Notes: generated by a model from the sequence alone, not told the origin. Positions 18,035-26,888 are shown, counted from the stretch's first letter. The stretch is 64,000 nt of DNA from Bradyrhizobium sp. PSBB068 (GCA_016839165.1 CP069300.1:1240001-1304000), one strand, 5' to 3'. Numbers and translations: made by a program.

Positions 18035-19684
18035 ATGCCGGTAGATTTTGCTTTGTCGGCGATGGCCAAGCGGTCGGATCGCTGCCCGGCGTATTGGCGC
18101 CGCCCGTTCAATCGGTGGCTCGAAGGGGTCGAAGCAGGGTGGTCGGTCCCGCTGCTGCTCGCCTGCTTCGTCGGCATCTGGACGGTGTATCTGGCAGTGG
18201 CCTATCACGGCGCGGGCCTGCATCCCGACGTGCTGGAGACCTGGACTTATGGCAGGCATTTCGCGTGGGGGTATCCCAAGCACCCACCCTTGATGGGCTG
18301 GGTGACCGGTGCGTGGACTGCGGTGTTTCCGCTGACCGACTGGTCGTTACAGTTGATGGCGATGACGAATGCAGCGTTGGCGTTGTGGTTCGTCGATTTG
18401 ATTGCAAGAAGGTTTGTCAGCGGACACAAGCGCCTGCTCGTGCTGCTCCTGCTCATGCTGACCCCGGCATACCAGTTTCATGCTCAGCGCTTCAATGCGA
18501 ACGCCGTGTTGCTCGCTGTCTGGCCCCTTGCCACCTACTGTTTCCTCCGCGCCTTCGAAACAAGGGCCCCGCTCTGGGCGGTTGCCGCAGGTCTGACGGC
18601 TGCGCTTGCAATGTTGGGCAAGTACTATTCCATCTTTCTGGTGGCGAGCTTCGCGCTGTCGGCAATGATCCACCCGTCGCGGCGTGCCTATTTCACCTCA
18701 GGTTCGCCCTGGATCTCGACCGCCGCCGGACTGATTGCGCTGTTTCCGCATCTCCACTGGTTGGCCACGACGGGTGCGGAGCCGGTCTACTACGCAGCGA
18801 CACATGTGCGGGCCGATTTCCTGACGGCTCTGCAGGATGCCGTCAATTTCCTGATGGGCCTTGCCGCGGCGGTAGGGGTGTCGGCCGCGACCTGGGTGAT
18901 GATCGCCGGGTATCGAATCAAGCGCCTTGCCCGGGATCTTGCGGCGTCGGATCCGAACCTGAAGCTGATCTGCCATGTCGCGATCGGCACGATCGTGCTT
19001 CCGTTCATTACGTCCGTTTTCCTTCGCACCGACTTGCCGTCGTTATGGGCGCTTCAAGGATTGTTCCTGGTTGCCGTGCCCGTTGTCTGCAGCACGCGCC
19101 GTCGGATCGAGCGCTTCTACACCGTCAATGCCACGCTCCTCGTCGCCGGAATAGCGATCGTCGCCGCCGTGGTGGCGGCTCCGGTTCACGCGCTCTACCG
19201 CAACAGCCACGGCTATGAGGAGGGGCGCAGCTTTTATCACCAGGCGGCAGCCGAACTCACCCGTCTGTGGCACGAGCAGATGGGGACCCCTCTGTCGATC
19301 GTCGGAGGCAACGATAGCCTCGGGCTCGCAGTGGCCTTCTACAGCTCCGATCACCCATACTATGGCGACCCGTTCGCCTACCAATATTCATTGGAACTGC
19401 CTCGTCACGTGACGCCGGAGCGCGGCTGGGCGGCGCTCTGCTTCGACCATCAAGACGATTGCATCGAATGGACCGAGGCAATGGCGGCCGAGGCCGGCGG
19501 TTACGTCAAACGCGAATTTTCCGTTCAATCGAGCCTGTTCGGGATTCCCGGCGCCAGGCGAAGCCTCGTTGCATTCATGGTGGCGCCGCATCGCGAGCCG
19601 GATAGCGCGGCGTCACGCCTCGCAGCGACGTTCGCCAGGGCCAAGGCGCGTGTCTCCGCGCGCAGATTCGCCGCTGCGCGCTGA
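18035..19684 (+). CDS. membrane glycosyltransferase, ArnT/PMT-like (GT39/GT83 fold)
   Basis: A 549-aa polytopic inner-membrane protein with a hydrophobic N-terminal two-thirds (about 10 spans) and a soluble C-terminal domain from about residue 390. The first periplasmic loop has the acidic residue and the family pattern LHPDVLETWTYGRHFAWGYPKHPPL. Enzymes of this fold move a sugar from a polyprenyl-phosphate carrier to lipid A, protein or another acceptor on the periplasmic side. Donor and acceptor are unknown. An alternative start is the ATG at 18062; neither has a strong ribosome site. No lipid-carrier gene is adjacent. Confidence 0.8.
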   Translation: MPVDFALSAMAKRSDRCPAYWRRPFNRWLEGVEAGWSVPLLLACFVGIWTVYLAVAYHGAGLHPDVLETWTYGRHFAWGYPKHPPLMGWVTGAWTAVFPLTDWSLQLMAMTNAALALWFVDLIARRFVSGHKRLLVLLLLMLTPAYQFHAQRFNANAVLLAVWPLATYCFLRAFETRAPLWAVAAGLTAALAMLGKYYSIFLVASFALSAMIHPSRRAYFTSGSPWISTAAGLIALFPHLHWLATTGAEPVYYAATHVRADFLTALQDAVNFLMGLAAAVGVSAATWVMIAGYRIKRLARDLAASDPNLKLICHVAIGTIVLPFITSVFLRTDLPSLWALQGLFLVAVPVVCSTRRRIERFYTVNATLLVAGIAIVAAVVAAPVHALYRNSHGYEEGRSFYHQAAAELTRLWHEQMGTPLSIVGGNDSLGLAVAFYSSDHPYYGDPFAYQYSLELPRHVTPERGWAALCFDHQDDCIEWTEAMAAEAGGYVKREFSVQSSLFGIPGARRSLVAFMVAPHREPDSAASRLAATFARAKARVSARRFAAAR

Positions 19685-19827
19685 GCCGGATTCCGCGCCT
19701 CGAAAGCTGTTTTCCTCGAGATGTGACGCAGACGATCGATCTGCGATCGCGACCGTAAGCTTGCGGTAATCGATGCCCGCTTTATCGGCGACCGGGTCAA
19801 GGGCGTCGTATCAAAGGACAATGGTCC

Positions 19828-20148
19828 ATGTTCACTCGATTCGTTTGCATCTGCGTCGGTGTTTGTATCATCGGTGCGACCGCACTCGCGCAGACATCTC
19901 CATCCATGACCGGTTCGACCCGCCAGAAACCCGCGACACAGGAGCCGGTCAGCCGGGCTGAAAAGATCAACCTCAACACCGCCCCTGTCAGCGAACTGGT
20001 GAAGCTTCCGCACCTCAGCGTTCGCGCCGTGACTGCCATCACCGAAGCGAGAGCGAAGTCGAAGTTCAAGGACTGGAACGACTTCGTGGGCAGACGGGTC
20101 GTGCCGCGCTTTGTCAGGAGCGAGCTCAAGGAGCTTGTCACGTTCTAG
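19828..20148 (+). CDS. exported helix-hairpin-helix (ComEA-like) protein
   Basis: A 106-aa protein with a Sec signal (VCICVGVCIIGATALAQ, cleavage after ALA) and a C-terminal helix-hairpin-helix pair starting INLNTAPVSELVKLPHLSVR, the ComEA-type DNA-binding motif. ComEA receptors bind incoming DNA in the periplasm during natural transformation, but many alphaproteobacterial copies have no proven role. The second hairpin (FKDWNDFVGRRVVP) is less canonical and the usual Gly is replaced. No competence genes are nearby. Confidence 0.8.
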   Translation: MFTRFVCICVGVCIIGATALAQTSPSMTGSTRQKPATQEPVSRAEKINLNTAPVSELVKLPHLSVRAVTAITEARAKSKFKDWNDFVGRRVVPRFVRSELKELVTF

Positions 20149-20323
20149 AGCGTCTGTTGTCCGCGTGCCGACCGTTCGGCGCAGGAGAGCCGACGCAAGA
20201 ACCCGAAGGGCGCGGCGGAGCGGAGTGCCGATCCCGCGACGATGTCATGCTGCGGTAAGCTCGTCGGTCGATCGCCGCTGCCGGACGGCGCGGTCGTTGA
20301 ACTCAAATAAGGATATGCTTGCA

Positions 20324-20653
20324 ATGAAACGAGTAGCTGTTCGCACGATCGTAGCGGTCATCGTCGTGGGGTGTCTTGCGTCGACGGAAGCCACCGCGGG
20401 TGGCCGGCGGGGCGATGCCGTAGCCGCCGGCATCGTCGGCGGCCTGGCCGTCGGTGCCCTGTTGGGCTCGACCATGACCGCGCGGTCGGCTCCAGCCTAT
20501 GTCTATGAGAGGGACTATTATTCGCCGGCCCCCGTCGTCCACTATCATCGTCACGTGTACGAATACGGCGACGAGTATCCGGGCGGATATGATCGCGGCT
20601 ATTCGTATGGGTACCGCGAAGGCTACTCGGACGGCTATTGGGATAACGATTGA
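20324..20653 (+). CDS. exported glycine-zipper, tyrosine-rich small protein
   Basis: A 109-aa protein with a signal peptide (MKRVAVRTIVAVIVVGCLAS). It then has a glycine-zipper helix (VAAGIVGGLAVGALLG), the kind found in outer-membrane-associated small proteins, and a C-terminal region rich in Tyr, Gly, Asp and Arg (GYDRGYSYGYREGYSDGYW). AAGGA lies 10 nt before this ATG; a second ATG 9 bp upstream would be too close to it. It is probably periplasmic or outer-membrane-associated; function unknown. Confidence 0.75.
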   Translation: MKRVAVRTIVAVIVVGCLASTEATAGGRRGDAVAAGIVGGLAVGALLGSTMTARSAPAYVYERDYYSPAPVVHYHRHVYEYGDEYPGGYDRGYSYGYREGYSDGYWDND

Positions 20654-20795
20654 ACCTGGCCGCGCGTCGCGATCACGAGAGGCTGAGCCTGCGATCGACT
20701 TCGGTGCTGTTGGCGCGGGTCGTTTGCCGGGTTCGGCTTGTCGCCGCCGAACCGATTGACTACCGTCGACCGGTGGGCATGGGTGGGGCAGGGTG

Positions 20796-21695
20796 ATGCG
20801 CGGCCGGACTGACGGTGCTTCCTTTGGATCGAGGGCGGACGCCGTGATCTGGCCGGCTATCGTGGTCATCCTTGCGGCGGGCATCGGCTTTTCCTGGAAT
20901 CCGACGCCGATGGCGCAGTTGCTTGCGGCCGTGTTCGTTGTCTGCGGGATCATGCACGCGGTCATCTCCTATGGATCGCGGGCCGCGCTCGTCTTCTTCG
21001 CAACCTGCGTCGCGGTCGGATTCGCAATGGAGAATATCGGTGTCGCCACCGGTTTCCCGTTCGGCAGATATCATTTCGAGATCGGTGCCGATCTTCCGAA
21101 CGTGGGACGTATCCCGTTCATCGTCGGACCGATGTGGTTCGGTGCCGGCTATTTCTCCTGGATCGTTGCCGCGACCCTGCTCGGCGAGGCCGACCGCAAG
21201 CTGGATCGCCGGTTCAACCTGATCGCCTTGCCGGTCGTTGCGGCGTTCGTCACTGCGCAGTGGGATCTGGTGGTCGATCCTCCCAGCGCGACGATCGCCA
21301 AGGCGTGGATTTGGCACGACGGCGGAGCCGTGTTCGGTGTGCCGCCGTCGAATTTCTTCGGCTGGCTGCTGACCTCATGGCTGTTCTTTCAGGGCTTTGC
21401 CTTGTACCTGCACCATCGCAACGATCCGGTCAGGCCCGATCACGCCGCCGATCGCAAGTTGCGCCTCGTCGGCATCCTGTTCTACGTCTCCGGCGGCATT
21501 ACGCACGTGGTGCCATGGATGCTTGGGCAGTCGGGTGACGTCGTGGACGCCGCGGGCCAGTCCTGGCGCTTGCAGGATCTCCGTGGAGCGACCGTCGTGA
21601 TCATGGTGTTCACCATGTGCTTCACGTCGCTGCTGGCGCTGATCCGGCTGCTCGACAGCGCGCCGCGAGACGGCAGGCCAGGTCCTGGGGCCTGA
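20796..21695 (+). CDS. carotenoid biosynthesis protein, CruF-like (bisanhydrobacterioruberin hydratase family)
   Basis: A 299-aa membrane protein with about 8 spans. It matches the carotenoid-synthesis family that includes CruF, a C-1',2' hydratase of acyclic carotenoids. Landmarks are FAMENIGVATGFPFGRYHF, then PNVGRIPFIVGPMWFGAGYF and AQWDLVVDPPS. The conserved Glu, His and Asp residues in these segments are the likely catalytic site. GTG at 20793 is an equally possible start. No phytoene synthase or desaturase (crtB/crtI) is in the window, so the enzyme is an orphan here and may work on pathway products made elsewhere. Confidence 0.8.
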   Translation: MRGRTDGASFGSRADAVIWPAIVVILAAGIGFSWNPTPMAQLLAAVFVVCGIMHAVISYGSRAALVFFATCVAVGFAMENIGVATGFPFGRYHFEIGADLPNVGRIPFIVGPMWFGAGYFSWIVAATLLGEADRKLDRRFNLIALPVVAAFVTAQWDLVVDPPSATIAKAWIWHDGGAVFGVPPSNFFGWLLTSWLFFQGFALYLHHRNDPVRPDHAADRKLRLVGILFYVSGGITHVVPWMLGQSGDVVDAAGQSWRLQDLRGATVVIMVFTMCFTSLLALIRLLDSAPRDGRPGPGA

Positions 21696-21846
21696 TCCGG
21701 AAATCCTCACCCTACCCCTTTTTATCCGCCGGTCGGCGGGCATGAGTAGACTGGTCAGTTGGCTCAGGGTTTGGATATGATGCCTGGCCGGCCTGCGCAC
21801 GCTGCATGACAGTTTCAAATTGCTCGAAGAGCAGGGAGGAATGTCC

Positions 21847-22308
21847 ATGTTCCGTAAGCTCATGATTGGCGCGCTGGGCGCCCTGGCCGTCTTGTTCTCG
21901 ACAACGGCATTCGCGCAAGGGTCTGCGGCGGATGCCAAGGCCATGCTTGAAAAAACGGTTGCGGGCATCAAGGCCGATAGGGCCAGGACGCTCGACCAGA
22001 TCAACAAGGGCGAAGGCGGCTTCCTCGTTGGTGACCTCTATCCGTTCTGCTTCAATCTGAGCGACGGGCTCCTGGTCGCGGTCGGCAATCCCAACGTCAA
22101 GAGCTTGCTCGGCAAGGATGCGAGGACATTCAAGGACCCGACGGGCGACCTGTATGGCCCAAGGCTCTATGACGCGGCCAAAGAGGGCCAGGTCAATGAG
22201 GTCGGCTACATGTCTCCCAAGGCCGGCGCTGACAAGACCTGGGTGCCGAAGGCGAGCTTTGTTGCCGCGGTCGCCGGTCTGGGATGTGGCCTCGGTTACT
22301 ACAAGTAG
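21847..22308 (+). CDS. exported single-cache-domain protein
   Basis: A 153-aa protein with a signal peptide (LMIGALGALAVLFSTTAFAQ) and one small cache-like domain. The pattern LEKTVAGIKADRARTLDQIN followed by FLVGDLYPFCFNL and VGNPNVKSLLGKDARTFKDP is typical of periplasmic cache sensors that bind small organic acids. No membrane anchor or output domain is attached, so it is probably a soluble periplasmic protein. The ATG at 21847 is favoured because GGGAGGA ends 6-7 nt before it; the ATG at 21841 is too close. Confidence 0.75.
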   Translation: MFRKLMIGALGALAVLFSTTAFAQGSAADAKAMLEKTVAGIKADRARTLDQINKGEGGFLVGDLYPFCFNLSDGLLVAVGNPNVKSLLGKDARTFKDPTGDLYGPRLYDAAKEGQVNEVGYMSPKAGADKTWVPKASFVAAVAGLGCGLGYYK

Positions 22309-22333
22309 TTCGGTCTGCTTGCCTTCGTTCAGC

Positions 22334-22361
22334 CCTCGTCAATAGCTGCGCCTTGACGAGG
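22334..22361. terminator. stem-loop between convergent genes
   Basis: Perfect 9-bp arms CCTCGTCAA (22334-22342) and TTGACGAGG (22353-22361) sit between two convergent genes. There is no U-run on either side, so it is a possible bidirectional, rho-assisted stop. Confidence 0.45.
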
Positions 22362-22368
22362 CCCTATC

Positions 22369-23541
22369 CTAGTAACTGATCCGCAGCCCGACGCCGCCAT
22401 GGACCGTGTTGCCGACCGGCTGCGGTCCGGCGGTGCCGTTCAGGAAGATGTCGGCGACCCAGCCCTTGGTGATGCGGAAGCCGACGCGGCCGCCATACTC
22501 GAACCAGCCCTGGTTGCCCATCGTCGGCACGATGGTGCCGTCGCCGGTCACCGTGGCGACGATGCCGGAATGGGTGGCGAAGGATTGCACCCAGCCGCCA
22601 TTGATGTTGGTTTCGATGTTCGATCCGAACAGATGCGTCCACTGGCCGCCGATCTTGACCAGGCTGGTGCGGTCGGTGCCGTCGGCGATGGTGGCATCGA
22701 ACGGATTGAAGGCGACAGCAGGATCGCTGTAGCCCTTGACCCGTTGCCAAAGCTGCCAGACCTCGACGGATGCCGCGACCTCGTCACGCGCCGACAGCCG
22801 GCCGATCCAGCCCGCGCGGCCGTACACGCCGTAATTCTCGCTCGAGGTCTGGCCGGTGACCGACACCGGACCAAGGCTCGTTGCGTAGCTGCGGGTGTAG
22901 CGCACCTTCTCGGACGGCGAGAGGATGGTGCCGATGTCGACGAACGGCCGCGACGAGCCCCAGTCGACAAAGTCGTAGCGTAGCGCGAAGGCGCCGATCG
23001 GCGCGCTGGTGACGTTGTAGCCGCCTTCGCCATACTGCGTGTAGGCGATGCCGGCGAGCAGCGACAAATTCGGCGTGATGGTCTTGCGGCCATGGATGCC
23101 GGCCGAGAACGAGCCGGCGGAGCCGAACGCGCTGATGCAATCGTCGCAATTGATCTGCTCGTTGACGCCGAGCAGCACCGTGCCGAGCACACGGTTGGTG
23201 ATCATCTGGTTGAAGCGCTGGCCGGCGAGGTTGTTGATCGAACTGCCGCTCGACGGCGCGCCGGTGATCGGCGTCGGTGAGGGGCTCGGTGTTGGTGTCG
23301 GCGTGGGGGTGGGCGTCGGCGTCGGCGATGGTACGGTAGTTGGTGTAGGCGTCGGTGTCGGCGTCGGCGTCGGTGTCGACGTGCAGCCTGGCGCGGCCGA
23401 CAGCGACTCCGACGGAATCGAGGTGCAGCTCGGCGTTGGAGTCTGAGCCTGGGCCGGCGCAACCGGCGCCTGCAGCATCGCAAGCGACAGCGCCATCGTC
23501 AGGGCTGCCGGCAGGATCAGCTGATAGATTCGGCGTGCCAT
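22369..23541 (-). CDS. outer-membrane beta-barrel protein with Thr-Pro repeat linker
   Basis: A 390-aa protein: signal peptide (MARRIYQLILPAALTMALSL, cleavage near AQAQ), then a Thr-Pro (TP)n tract of roughly 45 residues, a short Ser/Gly linker, and from about residue 105 a barrel domain. The barrel has alternating short beta strands, aromatic girdle residues and a terminal LRISY ending in Tyr, as in autotransporter-type outer-membrane barrels. There is no passenger domain, only the Pro-rich stalk. Two Cys lie close together in NCDDC. It starts 2 bp after the fecR stop, so the pair is co-expressed. Its role is unknown; a surface stalk-barrel or adhesin anchor is plausible. Confidence 0.8.
   Translation of the reverse strand: MARRIYQLILPAALTMALSLAMLQAPVAPAQAQTPTPSCTSIPSESLSAAPGCTSTPTPTPTPTPTPTTVPSPTPTPTPTPTPTPSPSPTPITGAPSSGSSINNLAGQRFNQMITNRVLGTVLLGVNEQINCDDCISAFGSAGSFSAGIHGRKTITPNLSLLAGIAYTQYGEGGYNVTSAPIGAFALRYDFVDWGSSRPFVDIGTILSPSEKVRYTRSYATSLGPVSVTGQTSSENYGVYGRAGWIGRLSARDEVAASVEVWQLWQRVKGYSDPAVAFNPFDATIADGTDRTSLVKIGGQWTHLFGSNIETNINGGWVQSFATHSGIVATVTGDGTIVPTMGNQGWFEYGGRVGFRITKGWVADIFLNGTAGPQPVGNTVHGGVGLRISY
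23270..23400 (-). repeat. hexanucleotide Thr-Pro coding repeat
   Basis: Tandem 6-bp units (variants of ACG/ACC-CCG/CCC) encode the TP tract of the barrel protein. Units differ at third positions, so the repeat is old or selected for the peptide. Gain or loss of a unit would keep the frame and just change stalk length. Confidence 0.75.
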
Positions 23542-23543
23542 GA

Positions 23544-24242
23544 TCACCGTCCGCACAGCATGCCGGCGGGATCGTCGCCGACCGGTGTCGCATCGGCGAA
23601 CTGGGTCACGGTGCAGAGCCCCGCCGCCTGGCTACAGGTCGCGGCAAAGGTCCAGGGCGGGTTGTTGGTCTTCTGGATCGTGGTGCGGCCGCCGCTCGAG
23701 GTGATGATCGCGGTGTCGCCGGGCTGGGTCAGGTCGATGCATTGCCGGCTCGACGTGCAGACCGTCGACGCGCCTTCCTGCAGCACCACAATGGTCTGGC
23801 CGCGCTGTGACAGGATATCGAGCACCGTGCCGCGAACGCCGATCGTCGCAAGCGGCGTCGTGATCTTGTAGGCGGCCTTTTCGGAATGGCCGGTGACGAA
23901 GCGGAACGCGCCCGAGGTCAGGCGGACCGCGACATCGCGATAGTGATGCTCGTCGTCGAACACGGTGCGGTCGAGCTTGAGCGAGGCATTTGGCCCGAGC
24001 GAGAGGTTGGTGCTGTCGGCCATCACCAGTCGCGCGGCGCTCTCGAGGCCGGTGCGCACCGTCTCGTCGCGCAGCAGCGCATCGCCGACATTGATCGGCG
24101 TGGTTGCAGCCGCGACGCGGAGAACTTCGTTCTTCACCATCGCCGCTTCGCCGACGCGACTTTGCGCCTGAGCGGGATGGGCCGTCAGTACGACGGCAAG
24201 ACCGATTGCTGGTAACAAGAAAAAGCGGTGAGGCGAATTCAT
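23544..24242 (-). CDS. FecR-domain periplasmic protein
   Basis: A 232-aa exported protein with signal peptide (LLPAIGLAVVLTAHPAQA) and a FecR domain at about residues 55-165 (VRTGLESAARLVMADSTNLS, ATIGVRGTVLDI). Typical iron-signalling FecR proteins cross the membrane and hold an anti-sigma segment; this one has neither, so it is the stand-alone periplasmic type that often accompanies outer-membrane barrels. Four Cys lie in the C-terminal third. It is the first gene of a two-gene operon with the barrel. The likely role is assembly or ligand sensing for the partner, by context alone. Confidence 0.8.
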   Translation of the reverse strand: MNSPHRFFLLPAIGLAVVLTAHPAQAQSRVGEAAMVKNEVLRVAAATTPINVGDALLRDETVRTGLESAARLVMADSTNLSLGPNASLKLDRTVFDDEHHYRDVAVRLTSGAFRFVTGHSEKAAYKITTPLATIGVRGTVLDILSQRGQTIVVLQEGASTVCTSSRQCIDLTQPGDTAIITSSGGRTTIQKTNNPPWTFAATCSQAAGLCTVTQFADATPVGDDPAGMLCGR

Positions 24243-24490
24243 TGCAATACCGATCGAGTTAATGTCGTCATCGTACCGGATCGTGTACGCATCTGATATT
24301 GTATATATGTCACAAGCGGTACCGAGCTGACTGGATGGTGGGTGTCTGTCGATTCGACCACGTTCAACGATGTGGCTGTGAAAGTGAGTTCAGATCACGC
24401 ACGTCACATAGTCACCCGCGTCACGTGCGACGTATGCACGCGTAGCTCACACTTCGCTCACACTTGTTCCCTTCTCACCGTGCCCGCCCT

Positions 24491-25795
24491 TTGAGCATCG
24501 CAACCAAATCCTCGTCCGCTGACCGCCGCCCTGCCGCCCGTGCGGCGATCGTTGCGGCCATCATCTTCGTTGTTGCCCATGTCTTGCTGCTGCTCGGAAT
24601 CACGACGCCCGACAAGCTCTATTTCGATGAGGTGCATTACGTGCCGGCGGCGCGGCAGATGCTCCAGCCGGTGGTCGAGGGCCCGATCCTCAACCCGATG
24701 CATCCGCCGCTTGCCAAGGAGATCGTCGCGCTGTCGATCAAGGCGTTCGGCGATGGGCCGCTCGGATGGCGCTATCCCGCCGCGCTGTTCGGGGCGCTGG
24801 CACTGGTCGGCGTCTATCTCGCCGCGCTCGCGCTGTTCGCATCGCAGGAACGCGCGATCGCGGCCGTGCTGATCGCCTTCTTCAACCAGATGCTCTTCGT
24901 GCAGTCGCGGATCGCGATGCTGGATATTTTCGCGCTCGCTTTCTGTCTGTTCGCGATCGCAGCTTTCATCCGCGGCTTCAGGCAAACGCGGCCGCACTCT
25001 GCCTTCGCGCTGGCGGGATTGGCCGTGGGGCTGGCGAGCGCCTGCAAATGGAGCGGGCTGTTCGTGCTCGCGACCTGCATCGCGATCGTCGTAGTGATCC
25101 GCCTGATGCAGGGCTGGCGCACGCGCTTTGCCGATGCCAATGCGCAGGACTGGTACCAGCCGGACCTGTGGCCGGATTTCCGTCTTCCGCACGTCATCGT
25201 CTGTTTCGTTCTGATCCCGTCGGCCGTCTATCTCGCGACCTTCGTGCCGTTGGTCGGCCTCTCGTTCAGCGGCCTCGTCGAGGCGCAGCGCCGCATCTTT
25301 GCCGACAACACGACGACCGCGATTGCGGGCCATACCTATATGAGTTCATGGCCGACCTGGCCGTTGCTGGTGCGCCCGGTCTGGTATCTGTTCGAGAAGG
25401 CCGGCGATGACAGGTTCGCGGCGGTGGTGTTTCTCGGCAATCCGCTGGTGCTGTGGCCGGCATTGATCGCGCTGATCGTCGCGCTGCGCGACTGGATCGT
25501 CGACCGCAGCCGCGATGCGTTTCTCGTGCTTGCGTTCTACCTCGGCCCGTATCTCGCCTGGGCGCTGCTGCCGCGCACGCTTGGCTTCATCTATTACTAT
25601 CTGCCGGCGGCCACCACAGCGAGCTTCGTGCTGGTCTACGCCTTGACGCGCAAAGGGGCGCCGCGCTGGCTGCTGTGGGCCTTCGTGGCAGTCGGATGCG
25701 CAGGGTTCATCGCGATGCTGCCGATCACTGTCGCCGCGATCGGGACCTCGATCGCGACCTTCAATCGGCTGATGCTGTTCCAGAACTGGATTTGA
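24491..25795 (+). CDS. protein O-mannosyltransferase-like membrane glycosyltransferase (GT39)
   Basis: A 434-aa integral membrane protein with 9-10 spans and the PMT hallmarks: acidic pair in YFDEVHYVPAARQML (first periplasmic loop) and HPPLAKEIVALS. The family transfers mannose from polyprenyl-phosphate-mannose to secreted proteins or other acceptors. No ATG is available; TTG at 24491 or TTG at 24464 (9 residues longer) are the possible starts, and neither has a ribosome site. It sits alone between the divergent fecR and the convergent ompA. With the gene at 18035 it makes two different carrier-dependent glycosyltransferases within 7 kb. Confidence 0.8.
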   Translation: MSIATKSSSADRRPAARAAIVAAIIFVVAHVLLLLGITTPDKLYFDEVHYVPAARQMLQPVVEGPILNPMHPPLAKEIVALSIKAFGDGPLGWRYPAALFGALALVGVYLAALALFASQERAIAAVLIAFFNQMLFVQSRIAMLDIFALAFCLFAIAAFIRGFRQTRPHSAFALAGLAVGLASACKWSGLFVLATCIAIVVVIRLMQGWRTRFADANAQDWYQPDLWPDFRLPHVIVCFVLIPSAVYLATFVPLVGLSFSGLVEAQRRIFADNTTTAIAGHTYMSSWPTWPLLVRPVWYLFEKAGDDRFAAVVFLGNPLVLWPALIALIVALRDWIVDRSRDAFLVLAFYLGPYLAWALLPRTLGFIYYYLPAATTASFVLVYALTRKGAPRWLLWAFVAVGCAGFIAMLPITVAAIGTSIATFNRLMLFQNWI

Positions 25796-25811
25796 ATCTG
25801 TTGGGAACAGG

Positions 25812-25842
25812 CGATCCGCCTGCCGGCTTGGCCGGCGGATCG
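25812..25842. terminator. stem-loop between convergent glycosyltransferase and ompA
   Basis: Arms CGATCCGCC (25812-25820) and GGCGGATCG (25834-25842) enclose a second GCCGGC pairing. It lies just after the PMT-like stop and before the ompA stop. No U-run is present. Confidence 0.45.
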
Positions 25843-25855
25843 AAGGTGCGGGAGA

Positions 25856-26488
25856 TTACTGCTGTGCCGTCTTGGTATCCATGTTGACCACCTGCACCCG
25901 ACGGTTGGTCGGATCCATCGGCGCGTTCGGATCCTTGGGCCGGGTCTTGCCGTAGCCTACGGTCACGAGATCAGAGCCGTTCAGGCCGTAATGCTCGACC
26001 AGGTATTTCTTGATGGTGTCGGCACGGCGTTCCGAGAGGTCCTGATTATAAGCTTCGCTGCCGATTGCATCGGTGTGGCCGGCGAGGACGAAGGTCGAGC
26101 CCTTCATGCTGGCATCCGACAGCGCCTTGCCGAGCTCCTGCACCGCCTCGGTCGAGCCCTTGGCGATCTCAGCCGAGTTGTAGTCGAAGTGAATCTCCAG
26201 ATCGATCTTCGGCTTGTTGGCGGCGATATCGGCGATCTCCTGGCGTTCGCCCATTGACAGCGAGCGGGTCTGCCGGTTGCGGACGGTGCTGAGGAAGCTC
26301 GCCTCCTTGGCCGAAGCGGCCGGGTCGACCTGCGTGCCGGCGGAGAGGCCGCGGGTGGCCGACTTCGGCTTCAGCGCATTGAGGATCTGGGCGGCCGGAA
26401 CGGTGTCGCTGCCGGCCAGTGCGACGCCCGCCGTCATCGACAGCGCGGCGCCGATTGTCAAAACAGACAAGAAAAGGGAGCGGGTCAT
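25856..26488 (-). CDS. OmpA family peptidoglycan-associated protein
   Basis: A 210-aa protein with signal peptide (LFLSVLTIGAALSMTAGVALA), a linker, and a C-terminal OmpA domain (about 90-205) that binds meso-diaminopimelate in peptidoglycan. The conserved core is complete: IHFDYNSAEI, LAGHTDAIGSEAYNQDLSERRA and TNRRVQV. No N-terminal barrel and no lipobox are present, so it is periplasmic and tethers the wall to an unknown partner. It is a single-gene unit. Confidence 0.9.
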   Translation of the reverse strand: MTRSLFLSVLTIGAALSMTAGVALAGSDTVPAAQILNALKPKSATRGLSAGTQVDPAASAKEASFLSTVRNRQTRSLSMGERQEIADIAANKPKIDLEIHFDYNSAEIAKGSTEAVQELGKALSDASMKGSTFVLAGHTDAIGSEAYNQDLSERRADTIKKYLVEHYGLNGSDLVTVGYGKTRPKDPNAPMDPTNRRVQVVNMDTKTAQQ

Positions 26489-26645
26489 GGTTTTGGTCCT
26501 TAAATGTCAGGCCAGCCAATCCGGCTGCTATCGTTTTGATGCCGGGAACCTAGGACGGGTTCAACGTCCGCAATGTGATTTATGTCACATTTGAGTGGGC
26601 GGGCCCTGCTGCCATGCAGGGGCGCGCGGCGATGAGGAGGAGGAT

Positions 26646-26888
26646 ATGGCCCACGTCAATCGCGTGCTCCGCTCGATCAATGACGAAGATGCCGCGCGCT
26701 GCGTCGATATCTTCCTGCGCCCGGACGGCACCCTCGGCTTCGAAGAATATCGGCGTGACGTCGAAGATGGCCGCGGCTGGTTTCCGATCGGCGGTCATGC
26801 ATCCCGGGTCTTCCCAGAGGAGAGCGCCGCGCTCGCGGCGGCGCTGGCGGACGTTCCCTGGTTGCGGAGAGCCGTTGGATCGCCATAG
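26646..26888 (+). CDS. small conserved-looking hypothetical protein
   Basis: An 80-aa acidic cytoplasmic protein starting MAHVNRVLRSINDEDAARCVD. I recognise no domain. The composition is normal for a folded protein and the ATG has an excellent GAGGAGGAGGAT site. It lies between the divergent ompA and the ycaQ-like gene (97 bp downstream, same strand). Confidence 0.65.
   Translation: MAHVNRVLRSINDEDAARCVDIFLRPDGTLGFEEYRRDVEDGRGWFPIGGHASRVFPEESAALAAALADVPWLRRAVGSP

Noticed and set aside
23270..23400. Considered as a CRISPR-like or minisatellite array
   Set aside because: Units are 6 bp and encode a Thr-Pro tract within a gene; no spacers.
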